From positions 1 through 42,503 of the forward strand of contig DATDAW010000017.1 of NCBI GenBank assembly GCA_036525185.1: 42,503 nt of DNA, read 5' to 3'. The notes under the pieces were generated by a model. It was not told the DNA's origin. It worked only from the letters and a program-made list of their open reading frames with translations, and did no database searches. The DNA is from DATDAW01 sp036525185. Lineage in GTDB: Bacteria > Verrucomicrobiota > Verrucomicrobiia > Chthoniobacterales > DASVRZ01. Both the position numbers and the translations under genes were made by a program. Positions 9,436 to 18,889 of this stretch are shown in pieces (the stretch's first letter is position 1; the number at the start of each line of letters is the position of its first letter).

Positions 9436-9545
9436 GCTACGCCTGCGTTTCGATGTGCATTGTCTTCTCGGCAGCCATCTCACGCTCTTTAACTGGGTTG
9501 TGAAAAGTTTGTAAGTTTGGGTGAAAACGGGCACAAACTGTGCCG

Positions 9546-10574
9546 ATGTCCGTTTCTGTTTCCTCTCCCCTGCCGCCCCCTTTGCCATCTGACGACCCAG
9601 TCCCCTTGCTCGCTGGGTTTCAGAAGAAAATCGAGTCGCTGCACAAAGAGATAGCGCGGGTGGTTGTGGGGCAGCGTCACAATGTTGACGCCATTCTTTA
9701 CGCTCTGTTAAGCCACGGGCATTGCCTGCTGGTAGGCGTTCCAGGGCTGGCAAAAACCTTGCTGGTGAACGCGTTATCGCGGCTCCTCGGGTTGCCCTTT
9801 TCGCGGATCCAATTCACACCGGATTTGATGCCATCCGACGTGACCGGAACGGAGATTCTCGAGGAGGACATCACGTCCGGGCATCGCAAGTTCGTATTCG
9901 CGCCAGGGCCGATTTTTACCAACGTTCTGCTGGCCGATGAAATCAATCGCACGCCGCCCAAAACGCAGGCGGCATTACTCGAAGCGATGCAGGAGAAGAC
10001 CGTCACGGTCGCCGGGAAAATCCGGCGTCTGGACGAACCCTTCATCGTGTTGGCAACGCAGAATCCAATCGAGCAGGAAGGCACCTATCCGCTCCCGGAG
10101 GCGCAACTGGACCGGTTTTTGTTCGAACTGCTCGTGGATTATCCAGGTTTTGAGGACGAAGTGCGCATCGTGGAACAGCATTCCTTCACACCGACGGACG
10201 CGCTGCCCGCGCTGTTCACCTCAAACGAAATCCTGGCGTGCCGGGATGCGATTGCTCAGATCCCAGCAGCGCCGAACGTCGTGCGTTATGCTGTCCGTCT
10301 CGTCCGCGCGACGCGCCCGGATGCGCCGGATGCGCCGGAAGAAATCCGGACGTACCTTAAATGGGGCGCATCCCCGCGAGCCAGTCAGAATTTGATCATT
10401 GCAGGCAGGGCACGGGCGGCGTGCCAGGGCCGTTTCAATGTTGCATGTGAAGACGTCGCTGCGCTGGCTCCCAACATTTTGCGGCACCGGCTCATTCGGA
10501 ACTTTCAGGCTGACGTCGACAACGTTTCAGCAGCGGAGATCATCCGGATCTTGCTGAAGAAAATACAACCGTGA
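9546..10574 (+). CDS. MoxR-family AAA+ ATPase
   Basis: A 342-residue MoxR-type AAA+ ATPase with Walker A GVPGLAKT, Walker B LLADEINR, sensor 1 ATQNPIEQEGTYPLPEAQLDRF and a C-terminal lid. Such proteins act as chaperone-like ATPases for partner proteins carrying von Willebrand factor A (MIDAS) domains. A GTG six bases upstream (9540) is an alternative start; the ATG at 9546 is preferred. It is followed after 6 nt by a DUF58 gene, and then by BatA-like, DUF4175-like and VWA genes. This is the classic MoxR-VWA gene neighbourhood, sometimes linked to aerotolerance or envelope maintenance. The true client is unknown. Confidence 0.92.
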   Translation: MSVSVSSPLPPPLPSDDPVPLLAGFQKKIESLHKEIARVVVGQRHNVDAILYALLSHGHCLLVGVPGLAKTLLVNALSRLLGLPFSRIQFTPDLMPSDVTGTEILEEDITSGHRKFVFAPGPIFTNVLLADEINRTPPKTQAALLEAMQEKTVTVAGKIRRLDEPFIVLATQNPIEQEGTYPLPEAQLDRFLFELLVDYPGFEDEVRIVEQHSFTPTDALPALFTSNEILACRDAIAQIPAAPNVVRYAVRLVRATRPDAPDAPEEIRTYLKWGASPRASQNLIIAGRARAACQGRFNVACEDVAALAPNILRHRLIRNFQADVDNVSAAEIIRILLKKIQP

Positions 10575-10580
10575 GATGCC

Positions 10581-11465
10581 ATGGCTACTTCCGCAACTCC
10601 CGCGCTTCGCTTCGACCCGCAACAACTCGCGGCACTTGGGAATCTACAGCTGAAATCGCGGTATCTGGTGGAAGGTTTTCTAACAGGAATCCATCAGAGC
10701 CCGTTTCGCGGGTTTTCTGTCGAGTTCAGCGAATATCGCGACTACCAGCCGGGTGACGATCTGCGGCATCTCGACTGGCGACTGTATGCGAGGAACGACC
10801 GGCTCTGCATCCGGGAATTCGAGGAGGAAACCAACGTCCGCGTCTATCTCGTCATCGATGGCAGCGGCAGCATGGCGTATCGGGGAGACCGGGCATGGGA
10901 CGACAAGATGGGCGTCGCAAAAACGCTGGCAGCGGCGCTCGCATGGCTTCTTCTACGGCAGAAAGACGCGGTGGGCTTGCTCGAAGTCCCGCCCTCGCAG
11001 CGATCGACCCAATTCGGCCAAATCCTGCGGCATCTGACTGCATTCAAACCCGAAGGTGCCGTGGGGTTGGACCGGCTGCTGGCACAGGCAAGCCGGCTTT
11101 TCCATCGCCGCAGCATGGTGGTCATCTTTTCCGATCTGCTTGATCCTTCGGCAAATATCGAGAATCACGTAAAAGAACTGCGGTTTCGCGGCCACGACGT
11201 TTACGTTTTTCAGATTCTCGATCGGGATGAAATCGAGTTCCCGTTTGCGGACGCCGCTGTTTTTCAGGATTTGGAATCAGGCGCCATCCGGCATGTCACT
11301 CCGGAAAAAGCTCGCAAAACATATCTGCACCGGTTCGAGCAGTTTATGAAACTGCACCGGCAGCTTTTCCGCGATCTGGCAATCCCGCACGAGATCGTTC
11401 GCACGGATACGGAACCCTATCTGGCAATGGCACGTTTCCTGGCGCTACGGCGCCGAAAAGCATGA
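10581..11465 (+). CDS. DUF58 protein with von Willebrand factor A-like MIDAS motif
   Basis: A 294-residue DUF58 protein. The family core FRGFSVEFSEYRDYQPGDD followed by RHLDWRLYAR is at residues about 33-70. The metal-ion-dependent adhesion site DGSGSM is at about residue 92-97, followed by a Rossmann-like VWA fold with VVIFSDLLD. No membrane segment or signal peptide is seen, so it is probably cytoplasmic. Its start lies 6 nt after the moxR stop, so it is almost certainly cotranslated with it. DUF58 proteins are the usual partners of MoxR ATPases; the molecular role is not known. Confidence 0.9.
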   Translation: MATSATPALRFDPQQLAALGNLQLKSRYLVEGFLTGIHQSPFRGFSVEFSEYRDYQPGDDLRHLDWRLYARNDRLCIREFEEETNVRVYLVIDGSGSMAYRGDRAWDDKMGVAKTLAAALAWLLLRQKDAVGLLEVPPSQRSTQFGQILRHLTAFKPEGAVGLDRLLAQASRLFHRRSMVVIFSDLLDPSANIENHVKELRFRGHDVYVFQILDRDEIEFPFADAAVFQDLESGAIRHVTPEKARKTYLHRFEQFMKLHRQLFRDLAIPHEIVRTDTEPYLAMARFLALRRRKA

Positions 11466-11513
11466 TTTTTGTAGAGCTGGACGTCGTTCTACTAATATCT
11501 TACTCTTTTCCGC

Positions 11514-11789
11514 ATGAGCGCCGAAACTCAGGATCGTCCGCTGGCTTACGAGGAGGAGTACGGCAAGCCGACGCCGAGTAAGAACCACGGATACATCCAG
11601 GCTAATCTGATCGGCGAATTCATCGATCAGTATTTCGAGCACGGCATCAAGAGCGTTTGGATCGTCAGTCCGCCGCTTCACACAATTCAAATCCTTAGTG
11701 CGGATGGGGGTGAACAGACGTTGAATGCCGGCATCGCCACCGACCCGGCCACTGGACTCACCGCGGATTTGGCGGTGGTGTTCTCCTGA
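11514..11789 (+). pseudogene. Internally deleted Uma2-family (DUF820) nuclease remnant
   Basis: This 91-residue ORF begins like Uma2-family proteins (YEEEYGKPTPSKNHGYIQ). It then jumps directly to the end of that family (YFEHGIKSVWIVSPPLHTIQ, then PATGLTADLAVVFS). Intact members are about 190 residues. The middle, which carries the restriction-endonuclease-like D-(D/E)xK core, is missing with the frame preserved. It is therefore most likely a dead, in-frame deletion derivative, although a small expressed protein cannot be excluded. It sits between the DUF58 and BatA-like genes and interrupts an otherwise compact operon. Family assignment rests on the two end motifs. Confidence 0.55.
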
Positions 11790-11829
11790 GGAATCAACGT
11801 GGATGACAGCTCATGTGAGTGTGTAGACC

Positions 11830-14145
11830 ATGAGCTTCCTGTTCCCCCTTTTTCTCCTTGGCGCGCTTGGTATCGCCGCACCGGTTTGGTTGCATCTGCG
11901 CCGGCGTCAGCGGCAGAACGTTGTTAAATTTAGCGCCTTGCGTTTCCTGGACGACTCGCCGTCGCCGCGGGATATGCCGCTGCAATTGCGGGATTTACTG
12001 CTCTTTTTCTTGCGCATGATCGCGCTGTTGCTCGTCGTTGGGGCATTTGCGTGGCCCATCTTTGGAGGCGCAAAAACCACGAAACAAAGCGAGACACGTA
12101 TCTATCTGCTCGATAACACGCTCAGCCATCGCGTCGATGACGGCTTTCAGAGGGCCAGGGACGATATTGCTCGCGCCATCCGCAGGGCCGGACCGGAAAC
12201 TCAGACTGCTGTCGTCGAGATCGCCGCTCACAGTCGAATTGTGGCGGATTTCAGCATGAGCCATGACGAAGCGGCAGCAGCTGTTGAAGCGCTTCTCCTC
12301 ACACATCAACGGGGTAGTTACCTGGATGCATTCCGGCTCGCGGCGACGCTGCTCGACCGGTCCCTCGGATCGAGACGCACGATTCTGGTTCACGGCGACC
12401 GGCAGAAAAATCAATGGAGCGAAAATGCCAACGTGCCGCCATTCCTGAAAGACGTGGAAGTCATAGTCCCTGAGGCGTCTGGAAAGCGAAACACAGGCAA
12501 TCTTTTTACGGCTAACACCCGCACAACACGCCTGCCACTCCGCGGTGGGAGTGCTGTCAATTTGACGCTCGACCTCGGCAGCCATTCGGTGAATCGCACG
12601 GCGGATATTGTCATCCACGCCGACGGGAAAGAGGTTCTAAAACAACAAATTCAGCTGGTGGCGGGTCAAACTCCAGTCGGGGCGCAATGGCAGGCGGTAA
12701 GCAACGCGTGGATTCGCGGCGAGGTCCGGATTTCCGGAAAACCGGATGTGTTGCCCTTCGACAACCACAGCTTCTTCGCCGTGCCGCCATTGAATCCGGG
12801 CAAAATCGCGCTCCTGGCTCGGTCGCCCTATTTGCGGGCGTCTTTCGATCCCGAAATCTTGCACGGTTTTTGGGACATAACCGTTTGCGGTCCAAAATCG
12901 ATTGAGAAAGTTGCTGCCGCAGATAAACCGGGTTTCGACGCGGTAGTGGCGGAAAGTGATTTTTTGCAATCAGAGAACGGCCGGGAACTTATCCTGCAAC
13001 ATCTCAATAACGGTCGCGGCGTTCTTCTTTTTGTCTCGCGGCGCACGCCGCTGGTCGATGGGTTTTTACGAACTTTCGGTTTCCGAATGGGTGGCGAAAA
13101 AACACTAACCGAAGACGTGCAACCATTTCGTTATGCAGCACTTGCACATCCCGCACTTGCAGCGTTTGCGTCGCCGGATTTCGGCAATTTATTGGGGGTT
13201 CGGGTTAAGAAATATGAGCGATTGGAAATCGCCAACGCTGAAAGGGCCAACGGTTTGCTCTACGCTGGGGACGGAGAACCTGTGCTTTTTGAAACCCGCG
13301 GAACAAAGGGAAAAATGCTCGTGTTCGCTTTCGAAATGGCGCCTTCGGCGACGAACTGGCCGCTGCGCCTGGACTTTCTTCCATTCCTTGATCAATGCCT
13401 GCGATATGTCCGCGCCATGCCGGAAGAGCAATTCTCGGTCGAGCCTGGCGAAATGATCTTTCGGGAGTTCGAAGGCGGCGCGGGAAAAGCGTTTGCGCTG
13501 TTTTCAGGCGGAACCGAGGCGGCTCGAGCGGTGGCTGACGAACACGGGAGATTGAAGCTGACCGCGCCGGATCAACCCGGCATTTACGAACTCAAGCGTT
13601 TACAAGAGGACGGGGGCACTCAGGCCGAAGGTTTGTTGAGCGTAAGCCCGTCCGCCGCCGAGTCGGAGCTGGAATGCGTCAACGGACGTCCCGCCGTTCT
13701 CGAGGCGTGGATTTTACCGCCGAGACCGGAGAACGCTGCCGCTGACCCGACCTCGTCGGTGGCACAAACGCTGGATAACCAACGTTTATGGTGGTGGCTG
13801 CTCGCCGGTGGCGCCGCGTTTTTGCTATGCGAAATGTTGTGGCTGTTGAGAGGAGGGAGCTGGGAAGATTACGACGCTAGAAAAGGATGGGACGGTCGAG
13901 AAAGTGTTTCAAAAGGCCGGAAGCCGATGGCAGTGGCTGCTCTTTCTGCGGCTGGCGAGTTGGGTGGTCATGGGAACGGCGCTATGGATCTCAGCTCTGG
14001 GATTGGCGGTTTGGTGCGGCTGGATTTCCGCAAACTGGGTTGCGATTGGGCTCATCGTCCTCATCGGACTCAGTTTTGGATTGGGAATGTTGGTCGCCAT
14101 CATGGTTTCCATCGCCCGCCAGAAACCGAAACCATGGCTCGCTGA
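11830..14145 (+). CDS. BatA-like N-terminal membrane protein with VWA-like region
   Basis: The ORF encodes 771 residues. The N-terminus FPLFLLGALGIAAPVWLHL, followed by KFSALRFL, is the BatA/TIGR02226 membrane anchor. A second helix is at residues about 55-75. A VWA-like domain follows without a clean DxSxS motif (YLLDNTLSHR), then a glutamine-amidotransferase-like segment (about 330-560) and a final membrane helix near residues 655-675. After LLRGGSW the frame runs about 90 more residues through the start of the next gene; that tail has no family character. The native end is probably near 13850-13870, and an indel or stop loss is likely. It is expected to be an inner-membrane partner of the MoxR/DUF58 proteins. 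Confidence 0.75.
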   Translation: MSFLFPLFLLGALGIAAPVWLHLRRRQRQNVVKFSALRFLDDSPSPRDMPLQLRDLLLFFLRMIALLLVVGAFAWPIFGGAKTTKQSETRIYLLDNTLSHRVDDGFQRARDDIARAIRRAGPETQTAVVEIAAHSRIVADFSMSHDEAAAAVEALLLTHQRGSYLDAFRLAATLLDRSLGSRRTILVHGDRQKNQWSENANVPPFLKDVEVIVPEASGKRNTGNLFTANTRTTRLPLRGGSAVNLTLDLGSHSVNRTADIVIHADGKEVLKQQIQLVAGQTPVGAQWQAVSNAWIRGEVRISGKPDVLPFDNHSFFAVPPLNPGKIALLARSPYLRASFDPEILHGFWDITVCGPKSIEKVAAADKPGFDAVVAESDFLQSENGRELILQHLNNGRGVLLFVSRRTPLVDGFLRTFGFRMGGEKTLTEDVQPFRYAALAHPALAAFASPDFGNLLGVRVKKYERLEIANAERANGLLYAGDGEPVLFETRGTKGKMLVFAFEMAPSATNWPLRLDFLPFLDQCLRYVRAMPEEQFSVEPGEMIFREFEGGAGKAFALFSGGTEAARAVADEHGRLKLTAPDQPGIYELKRLQEDGGTQAEGLLSVSPSAAESELECVNGRPAVLEAWILPPRPENAAADPTSSVAQTLDNQRLWWWLLAGGAAFLLCEMLWLLRGGSWEDYDARKGWDGRESVSKGRKPMAVAALSAAGELGGHGNGAMDLSSGIGGLVRLDFRKLGCDWAHRPHRTQFWIGNVGRHHGFHRPPETETMAR

Positions 14146-16384
14146 ACAGGTTGAGGAGCGAATTCCGTCGCTCATGGATCGTTTGAATACCGTCGCGTTC
14201 CTCGAATCGAAAAAAGAGAAGACATTTTTGGAGGAAATTCGCCAACAGGCGGCGGTCGAACTGACAAAAAACTCGGATGCCCGGCCGATCTCAGCAAAAC
14301 CCACCGCGCTTGTTGTGGCAGCAGCCATCGCAACGGGCATGGGCACCATGCTGTTTTATCAGAAAGTTCAACCGCTGGCCGCCCTCTGGAAGACTGAGAT
14401 TGTGCCCAGCGCGAGACTCGAAAATACGGTCGAAATGGAGTTGCCGGAAGACGCCTTCGAGACTTCTCGCGAACCGTGGGGCGAGGTCCGGATCACTGAG
14501 CCGGGCGGCGACTTGAAGCTTACGAAGGTGGATGTGTTGCCTCTCACGATCGAAGCGGCGTCCAGCCAGCCCCTTCAACACGCCAGCTTTTCCACTGCGG
14601 TTAACGGCGTCAAACCGACAGATCACCCGCTTGGAGCGCCGAAAGAACCGAACTACGCGGTTTACGAGCCCATGATTTACCTCGATGAGCTCGGGTTGGC
14701 GGATTGGGACATCCTTAGCTATTACGCCAGCGCCGCGACGGATGAACCGCGGAAATACGCATCGGAAATCTATTTCGTGGAGGTACGCCCTTTTCGGGAA
14801 GATATCCTCAAGCTTGAACAGAACGGGGGCGCGGGGAACAAGAAAGGCCAATGCCTTAACAAACTCAATCAGATCATCCAAAAGCAGCAAGGCATTCTGC
14901 GTCAGACACATAGGCAGGCGCAAAAACCCGCTGCGAACGAACAGCAACAGGCTGAGGATCAAGCAAAGCTATCCACTGCTCAGTCTGACCCCGAGCAGGC
15001 AACCGGCCATTTGTATGCAGAGGTCGCTGCACTGGAGCACATGCCTGTTGCGACAGTCCTTGAACAACTCGCCCTTGCTCAAAGCAGCATGACCGAAGCC
15101 ATCAAAAAGCTTCGTCAGCCAGATAACCCTGCGGCTGAGACACACGAACAAAACGCTCTTCAACAGCTTGTTGAAAGCCGGAAAGATTTCGTCAGGCAGC
15201 TCGCAAAGGGAGGTGAGGACCAATCCAACCAGGAAGATCAAATTCCAACCGCCGAAGACCAGCAGCGGATGCTTAAAAATCAACTGGCTGACATCGAGGA
15301 TTTCCGCAATGACGCAAAAGCAGCGCAGGCAGCCGTTCAGGCAGCACGGGAGGAACAGGAAAAAATCGCTAATGAGGCGGCAGACACCGGCGAAAAACGC
15401 ATGCCGGATCTCGCTGCGCGTCAAACGGAAGCGACGCAAAGACTTCAGGACTTTCGGGCAAAAGTACCAGGACCGTTTACCGGACTCGATGAACAGACAC
15501 AAGCCGCCATCGATGCCATGGAGGACGCGCGCAATGCGCTCCGCGATTCCAGCTCTGACGATAACCCGGCCACGACCGCGCGTGCCGCTGCAGATGCCCT
15601 AAAAAAACTTCAGCAAGCGCTCGCCGGGAAAATGGCCCTACGCGCGCTCGAAGATGTCTACCGCCTCAAATCGACCATGGATTCGCAGGCTGCCGCAGCG
15701 AAAAACGGTGACGCCAAGGCCGCTGCACAAGCAAAAGCCGCAAAGGACGCCATGGCTGCGACACTGAAGAACACCGCCGCCGGAGAAGCCTTCGGTCCAG
15801 CGCTTTCAAACGCTCTTAATGGCGAGCCGGGCCGCAATCTCGACAAAGCCGTAGCTCAAATGACTGAACAACCCGGTGCAGGCGAGCAAGCGGCAAGCGC
15901 GATTGAGGAAATATCCAAAGCCTTCGACGCGGCACAGCCGCCCATGCTTCGCGGTATCAACCGCGTCACAGGACAACAGGGTTCCATCCCTGGCGACGGG
16001 GTCAGCGAGGCGATGCGCCAACTTAACAGCCTCGTGCAACGCATGAAAGATGGTCGCGCAATCGATTCCGAAGATCTCCGAAAACAACTTCAAAACGCTC
16101 AACTTGCCTTGCTCGATGAAGCCAAATTGCCGGACAAGGAATCGCCGGCGCTGATTGCCGTCGCGGAGGATTTGAAAACGCTCAGCAAGGAGGTCGATCT
16201 ACAGATCAATGAAGCTGCGTTGCGGAAATTGATGGATCGCCTGGAAGATTATCGACTGGAAATGGCCGGCCATGAAGAACTGGAAAAAAACAACCTGGAA
16301 TTGCGTCACGCCGATCCGGAAAACGCTCCCGCAGAATTTCGTGAACGTGTGCGTCGTTATTTTGAGAAGCTTTCCAATGGATAG
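13868..16384 (+). CDS. Large DUF4175-like membrane protein with long helical, Ala/Gln-rich region
   Basis: About 838 residues if translation begins at ATT 13868, or 826 from the GTG at 13904. The best ribosome-binding site in the area, AGGAGG at 13851-13856, is 11 nt before the ATT, while no good one precedes the GTG. This frame is open only from 13850. Two membrane helices lie near the N-terminus and a third around residues 150-170. They are followed by an extracytoplasmic stretch and a long alpha-helical, alanine/glutamine-rich region (about 320-830), probably coiled coil. The layout resembles DUF4175 proteins found next to BatA-like and VWA genes in MoxR operons. Molecular function is unknown. 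It overlaps the previous ORF by 240-280 nt. Confidence 0.72.
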   Translation: MTTLEKDGTVEKVFQKAGSRWQWLLFLRLASWVVMGTALWISALGLAVWCGWISANWVAIGLIVLIGLSFGLGMLVAIMVSIARQKPKPWLAEQVEERIPSLMDRLNTVAFLESKKEKTFLEEIRQQAAVELTKNSDARPISAKPTALVVAAAIATGMGTMLFYQKVQPLAALWKTEIVPSARLENTVEMELPEDAFETSREPWGEVRITEPGGDLKLTKVDVLPLTIEAASSQPLQHASFSTAVNGVKPTDHPLGAPKEPNYAVYEPMIYLDELGLADWDILSYYASAATDEPRKYASEIYFVEVRPFREDILKLEQNGGAGNKKGQCLNKLNQIIQKQQGILRQTHRQAQKPAANEQQQAEDQAKLSTAQSDPEQATGHLYAEVAALEHMPVATVLEQLALAQSSMTEAIKKLRQPDNPAAETHEQNALQQLVESRKDFVRQLAKGGEDQSNQEDQIPTAEDQQRMLKNQLADIEDFRNDAKAAQAAVQAAREEQEKIANEAADTGEKRMPDLAARQTEATQRLQDFRAKVPGPFTGLDEQTQAAIDAMEDARNALRDSSSDDNPATTARAAADALKKLQQALAGKMALRALEDVYRLKSTMDSQAAAAKNGDAKAAAQAKAAKDAMAATLKNTAAGEAFGPALSNALNGEPGRNLDKAVAQMTEQPGAGEQAASAIEEISKAFDAAQPPMLRGINRVTGQQGSIPGDGVSEAMRQLNSLVQRMKDGRAIDSEDLRKQLQNAQLALLDEAKLPDKESPALIAVAEDLKTLSKEVDLQINEAALRKLMDRLEDYRLEMAGHEELEKNNLELRHADPENAPAEFRERVRRYFEKLSNG

Positions 16385-16412
16385 CTAAACCGCCCGTATC
16401 GGCTCAGCCGGC

Positions 16413-18647
16413 ATGATTCTCTCTCTCCTCATTTGGGCCACGCCGTGGACCGGCATCGTCTTTCTTATAATGGCGGCGCTTCTGCTGTTCCTGAGCATTC
16501 AGAGAAGCCGCCTGCCTCGGTCCAAGACCCTGCTATTGAATCTCTTACGAGGCATTTCCCTCGTTACCATCGCCTTCCTGCTCGCCCAGCCCATGAACAT
16601 GGATTCGCAGGATGAGACCTCCGAAAAAACGATCGCCTTGCTGATGGATCGCAGCGAAAGCATGAGCCTGAAAGACGACGGGGAGACAACGCGTTATGCG
16701 GATGCCGTCGACTTTGCGCGCTCGACCGTCCTTCCTGTTTTCCAAAGAGCTGAATATCGGATCCACCCGATGCTCTTTGACGCGAATGCCGAGAATACCG
16801 ATGGTCCTGGCATTGTTACCGCCACCGCGGCAGGAAAATCCACGGACCTTGGCTCAGCAATTTCGAGTGCCCTCACTGCCACGGCGCACAAACCGGCTGT
16901 CATCGTCGCTTTGACAGATGGCGCGTCGAACGTCCCGCGATCCAACCGAGCAGCAGTCAGTGCATTGCTTGCGGCGAAAGTCCCATTTGCCGGTGTCGGC
17001 TTCGGCACAGCGCGCGGGGTCCAGACGCTCCGTTTGCGTGAACTCGATGCGCCAAAGCTCACGCCACCAAAAAGCAAATTCCGAGTTTCGGCCCGTATCG
17101 AAGCCGTGGTGGATGAGGCCGTTCCTCCATTCGATCTCATCCTGCTTCGCGACGGTAAGTTTCACGACAGACGGCGCATCGAAGGTCTCACAAGTTCGCG
17201 ATATTGGTCAGAAAGCTTCGAAATCAGTGAACCGGATCAAGGCTCTTTCAGCTATCAAATCCAGCTAAAACTGCCTGAAAATCCTGAACTTATCGTCATA
17301 AACGACAGCTCATCGGCAACGGTCCGAGTGACGGAGGAACAGGAGCTTCGTGTGCTTTACATGCAGGGCGCACTCTCTTGGGACTACAAATTCATCGGGC
17401 GGGCGCTGCGCAACGATCCTGCCATCCATATCACCGGACTCAGCCGGACGAGTGAGCGGTCGGTTTTCCGGCAAAACCTCGAAGCGCCCGGCGAGCTGGT
17501 CAATGGCTTCCCCGCTGATCTCAAGGAGTTGGCCCACTTTCGCGTCGTCGTGCTGGCAAACCTGAAACCAGCCCTCCTCACACCGCAACAACAGGAAACC
17601 ATCGCCAGATTTTGTTCCGAACTCGGCGGGGGTGTTCTCATGATCGGTGGCCGCGGAACCTTTGACGCCTCCTGGCGAGGCAGCAAACTGGAGCAGCTTC
17701 TACCCGTGAATTTCGATGATGACCGAGGCGTGCACGGCCTGGACAACCCTTTTCAGCTGAGACTCACGTCAGAGGCACTTGCAGACCCCGTTTTCGAGAT
17801 TGACCACCCAACGAAAACACGCGACGCATGGCAGAAATTGCCGCCATTCGACGATTACGGACGCGCCGCTTCTGCAAAACCGGGTGCGACGATTTGGGCC
17901 GTCCACAGCGCGGACACCGGTCCCGACGGGAAGCCGCGTATTCTCATGGCCAGCCAAAGTTACGGCTCAGGAATGGTGGCAGTTCTTACCGTCCAGAACT
18001 TTTGGAAATGGCGGCTCGCCAAAGAATGCGACCAGGCGCAGTTTGACCGCTTCTGGCAGCAGTTTATCCGACGCCTGGCCGAATCTGGTCGCAGCCCGAT
18101 TCGAATTGACGTGCTGGACCAGGAATTGGCTCCCGGGCGTGAAATCGCGCTGAGTATCGAAAAGATGCCGGACGCGAAGAACAACGACGCAACAACTGAC
18201 CGGATTCAATTTCACGTCCAAGACAGCACGAGCGCAAAGGTCCTCACCAAGACACTCGCTTTGCAACCCGGCCAATCGCAAAGAGTCACTTTCTTCCCAA
18301 CACATGCTGGCACTTACAAGCTTGAAGCCGTGGATGCTGTCTCAAACACGCAACTGGCGACACGATCGTTGGAAATCCTCGCGCCGAACCTGGAAATGCA
18401 ACGGACCTCGCGCGACATGGAAACCCTGAAACAATGGGCGATGTTCAGTTCGGGTTCCGCCTGGACGATCGAATCCGCGCGTGCTGATCCAGAAAATTTC
18501 GCAAAAACGGTCCTGGCTCAGATCGAATCCAGCCGCGTCGCACGTCAGCAGCGCACGCCCATCGGCATCAACGGCATCACATTCGCGCTCGTCCTGCTTC
18601 CACTGTGCGCTGGATGGATCCTCCGGAAACGATGGATGTTGACGTGA
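16413..18647 (+). CDS. Membrane-anchored VWA / glutamine amidotransferase-like protein
   Basis: A 744-residue protein with two N-terminal membrane helices (about 10-30 and 43-62) and a VWA domain carrying an intact MIDAS motif DRSESMS near residue 78. A beta-rich middle follows, then a class I amidotransferase-like fold (VLYMQGALSWDYKF to about residue 560, with GGVLMIGGRGTF). The C-terminus carries one last membrane helix. It lies 28 nt after the DUF4175-like gene and ends the MoxR-type operon, before a strong hairpin at 18750-18819. Similar proteins are usual in this operon type; the MIDAS suggests metal-dependent binding of a partner, perhaps regulated by the MoxR ATPase. The exact process is unknown. 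Confidence 0.85.
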   Translation: MILSLLIWATPWTGIVFLIMAALLLFLSIQRSRLPRSKTLLLNLLRGISLVTIAFLLAQPMNMDSQDETSEKTIALLMDRSESMSLKDDGETTRYADAVDFARSTVLPVFQRAEYRIHPMLFDANAENTDGPGIVTATAAGKSTDLGSAISSALTATAHKPAVIVALTDGASNVPRSNRAAVSALLAAKVPFAGVGFGTARGVQTLRLRELDAPKLTPPKSKFRVSARIEAVVDEAVPPFDLILLRDGKFHDRRRIEGLTSSRYWSESFEISEPDQGSFSYQIQLKLPENPELIVINDSSSATVRVTEEQELRVLYMQGALSWDYKFIGRALRNDPAIHITGLSRTSERSVFRQNLEAPGELVNGFPADLKELAHFRVVVLANLKPALLTPQQQETIARFCSELGGGVLMIGGRGTFDASWRGSKLEQLLPVNFDDDRGVHGLDNPFQLRLTSEALADPVFEIDHPTKTRDAWQKLPPFDDYGRAASAKPGATIWAVHSADTGPDGKPRILMASQSYGSGMVAVLTVQNFWKWRLAKECDQAQFDRFWQQFIRRLAESGRSPIRIDVLDQELAPGREIALSIEKMPDAKNNDATTDRIQFHVQDSTSAKVLTKTLALQPGQSQRVTFFPTHAGTYKLEAVDAVSNTQLATRSLEILAPNLEMQRTSRDMETLKQWAMFSSGSAWTIESARADPENFAKTVLAQIESSRVARQQRTPIGINGITFALVLLPLCAGWILRKRWMLT

Positions 18648-18749
18648 CATCTTGAAAAGATCGGTTCCGCCAAGAGAACCGGATAAAAAAAGAAAGAAAT
18701 TTTTTGAACGATGCGCACAGGGCCCAGGTCTATTAAATCAGGTTAAGGC

Positions 18750-18819
18750 GATTCGGGCTCGCGCACGTAACTTGTTTCGGTTCCTTGCTCCTTGGCGTGC
18801 GCGGCCCGAATCATTTTTT
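18750..18819 (+). terminator. Strong hairpin plus T-tract after the MoxR-type operon, upstream of the FMN reductase
   Basis: GATTCGGGC-T-CGCGCACG (18750-18767) pairs with CGTGCGCG-GCCCGAATC (18796-18812): 17 base pairs with a single bulged T and a 28-nt loop. ATTTTTT (18813-18819) follows immediately. It can terminate the upstream operon (stop at 18647) or act as an attenuator in the leader of the gene starting at 18890. The loop segment GTTTCGG (18774-18780) is complementary to CCGAAAC (18832-18838), so an alternative or pseudoknotted pairing is possible. Confidence 0.68.
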
Positions 18820-18889
18820 GTACAAAACAGGCCGAAACGGCGTGCGTTTGAGGTTTCAAGTTACCGGGTGTTCCCCTACCGTTCGCTGC

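Noticed and set aside
9497..9515. Rex-like half palindrome (TTGTGAA then a degenerate right half) upstream of the MoxR gene
   Set aside because: Only the left half matches; the right half agrees at about four of seven positions, so it is within chance.
18659..18685. Short CGGTTC/GAACCG inverted repeat after the VWA gene as a terminator
   Set aside because: It is followed by an A-rich and not a T-rich run on the plus strand; the stronger hairpin at 18750-18819 is the better candidate.
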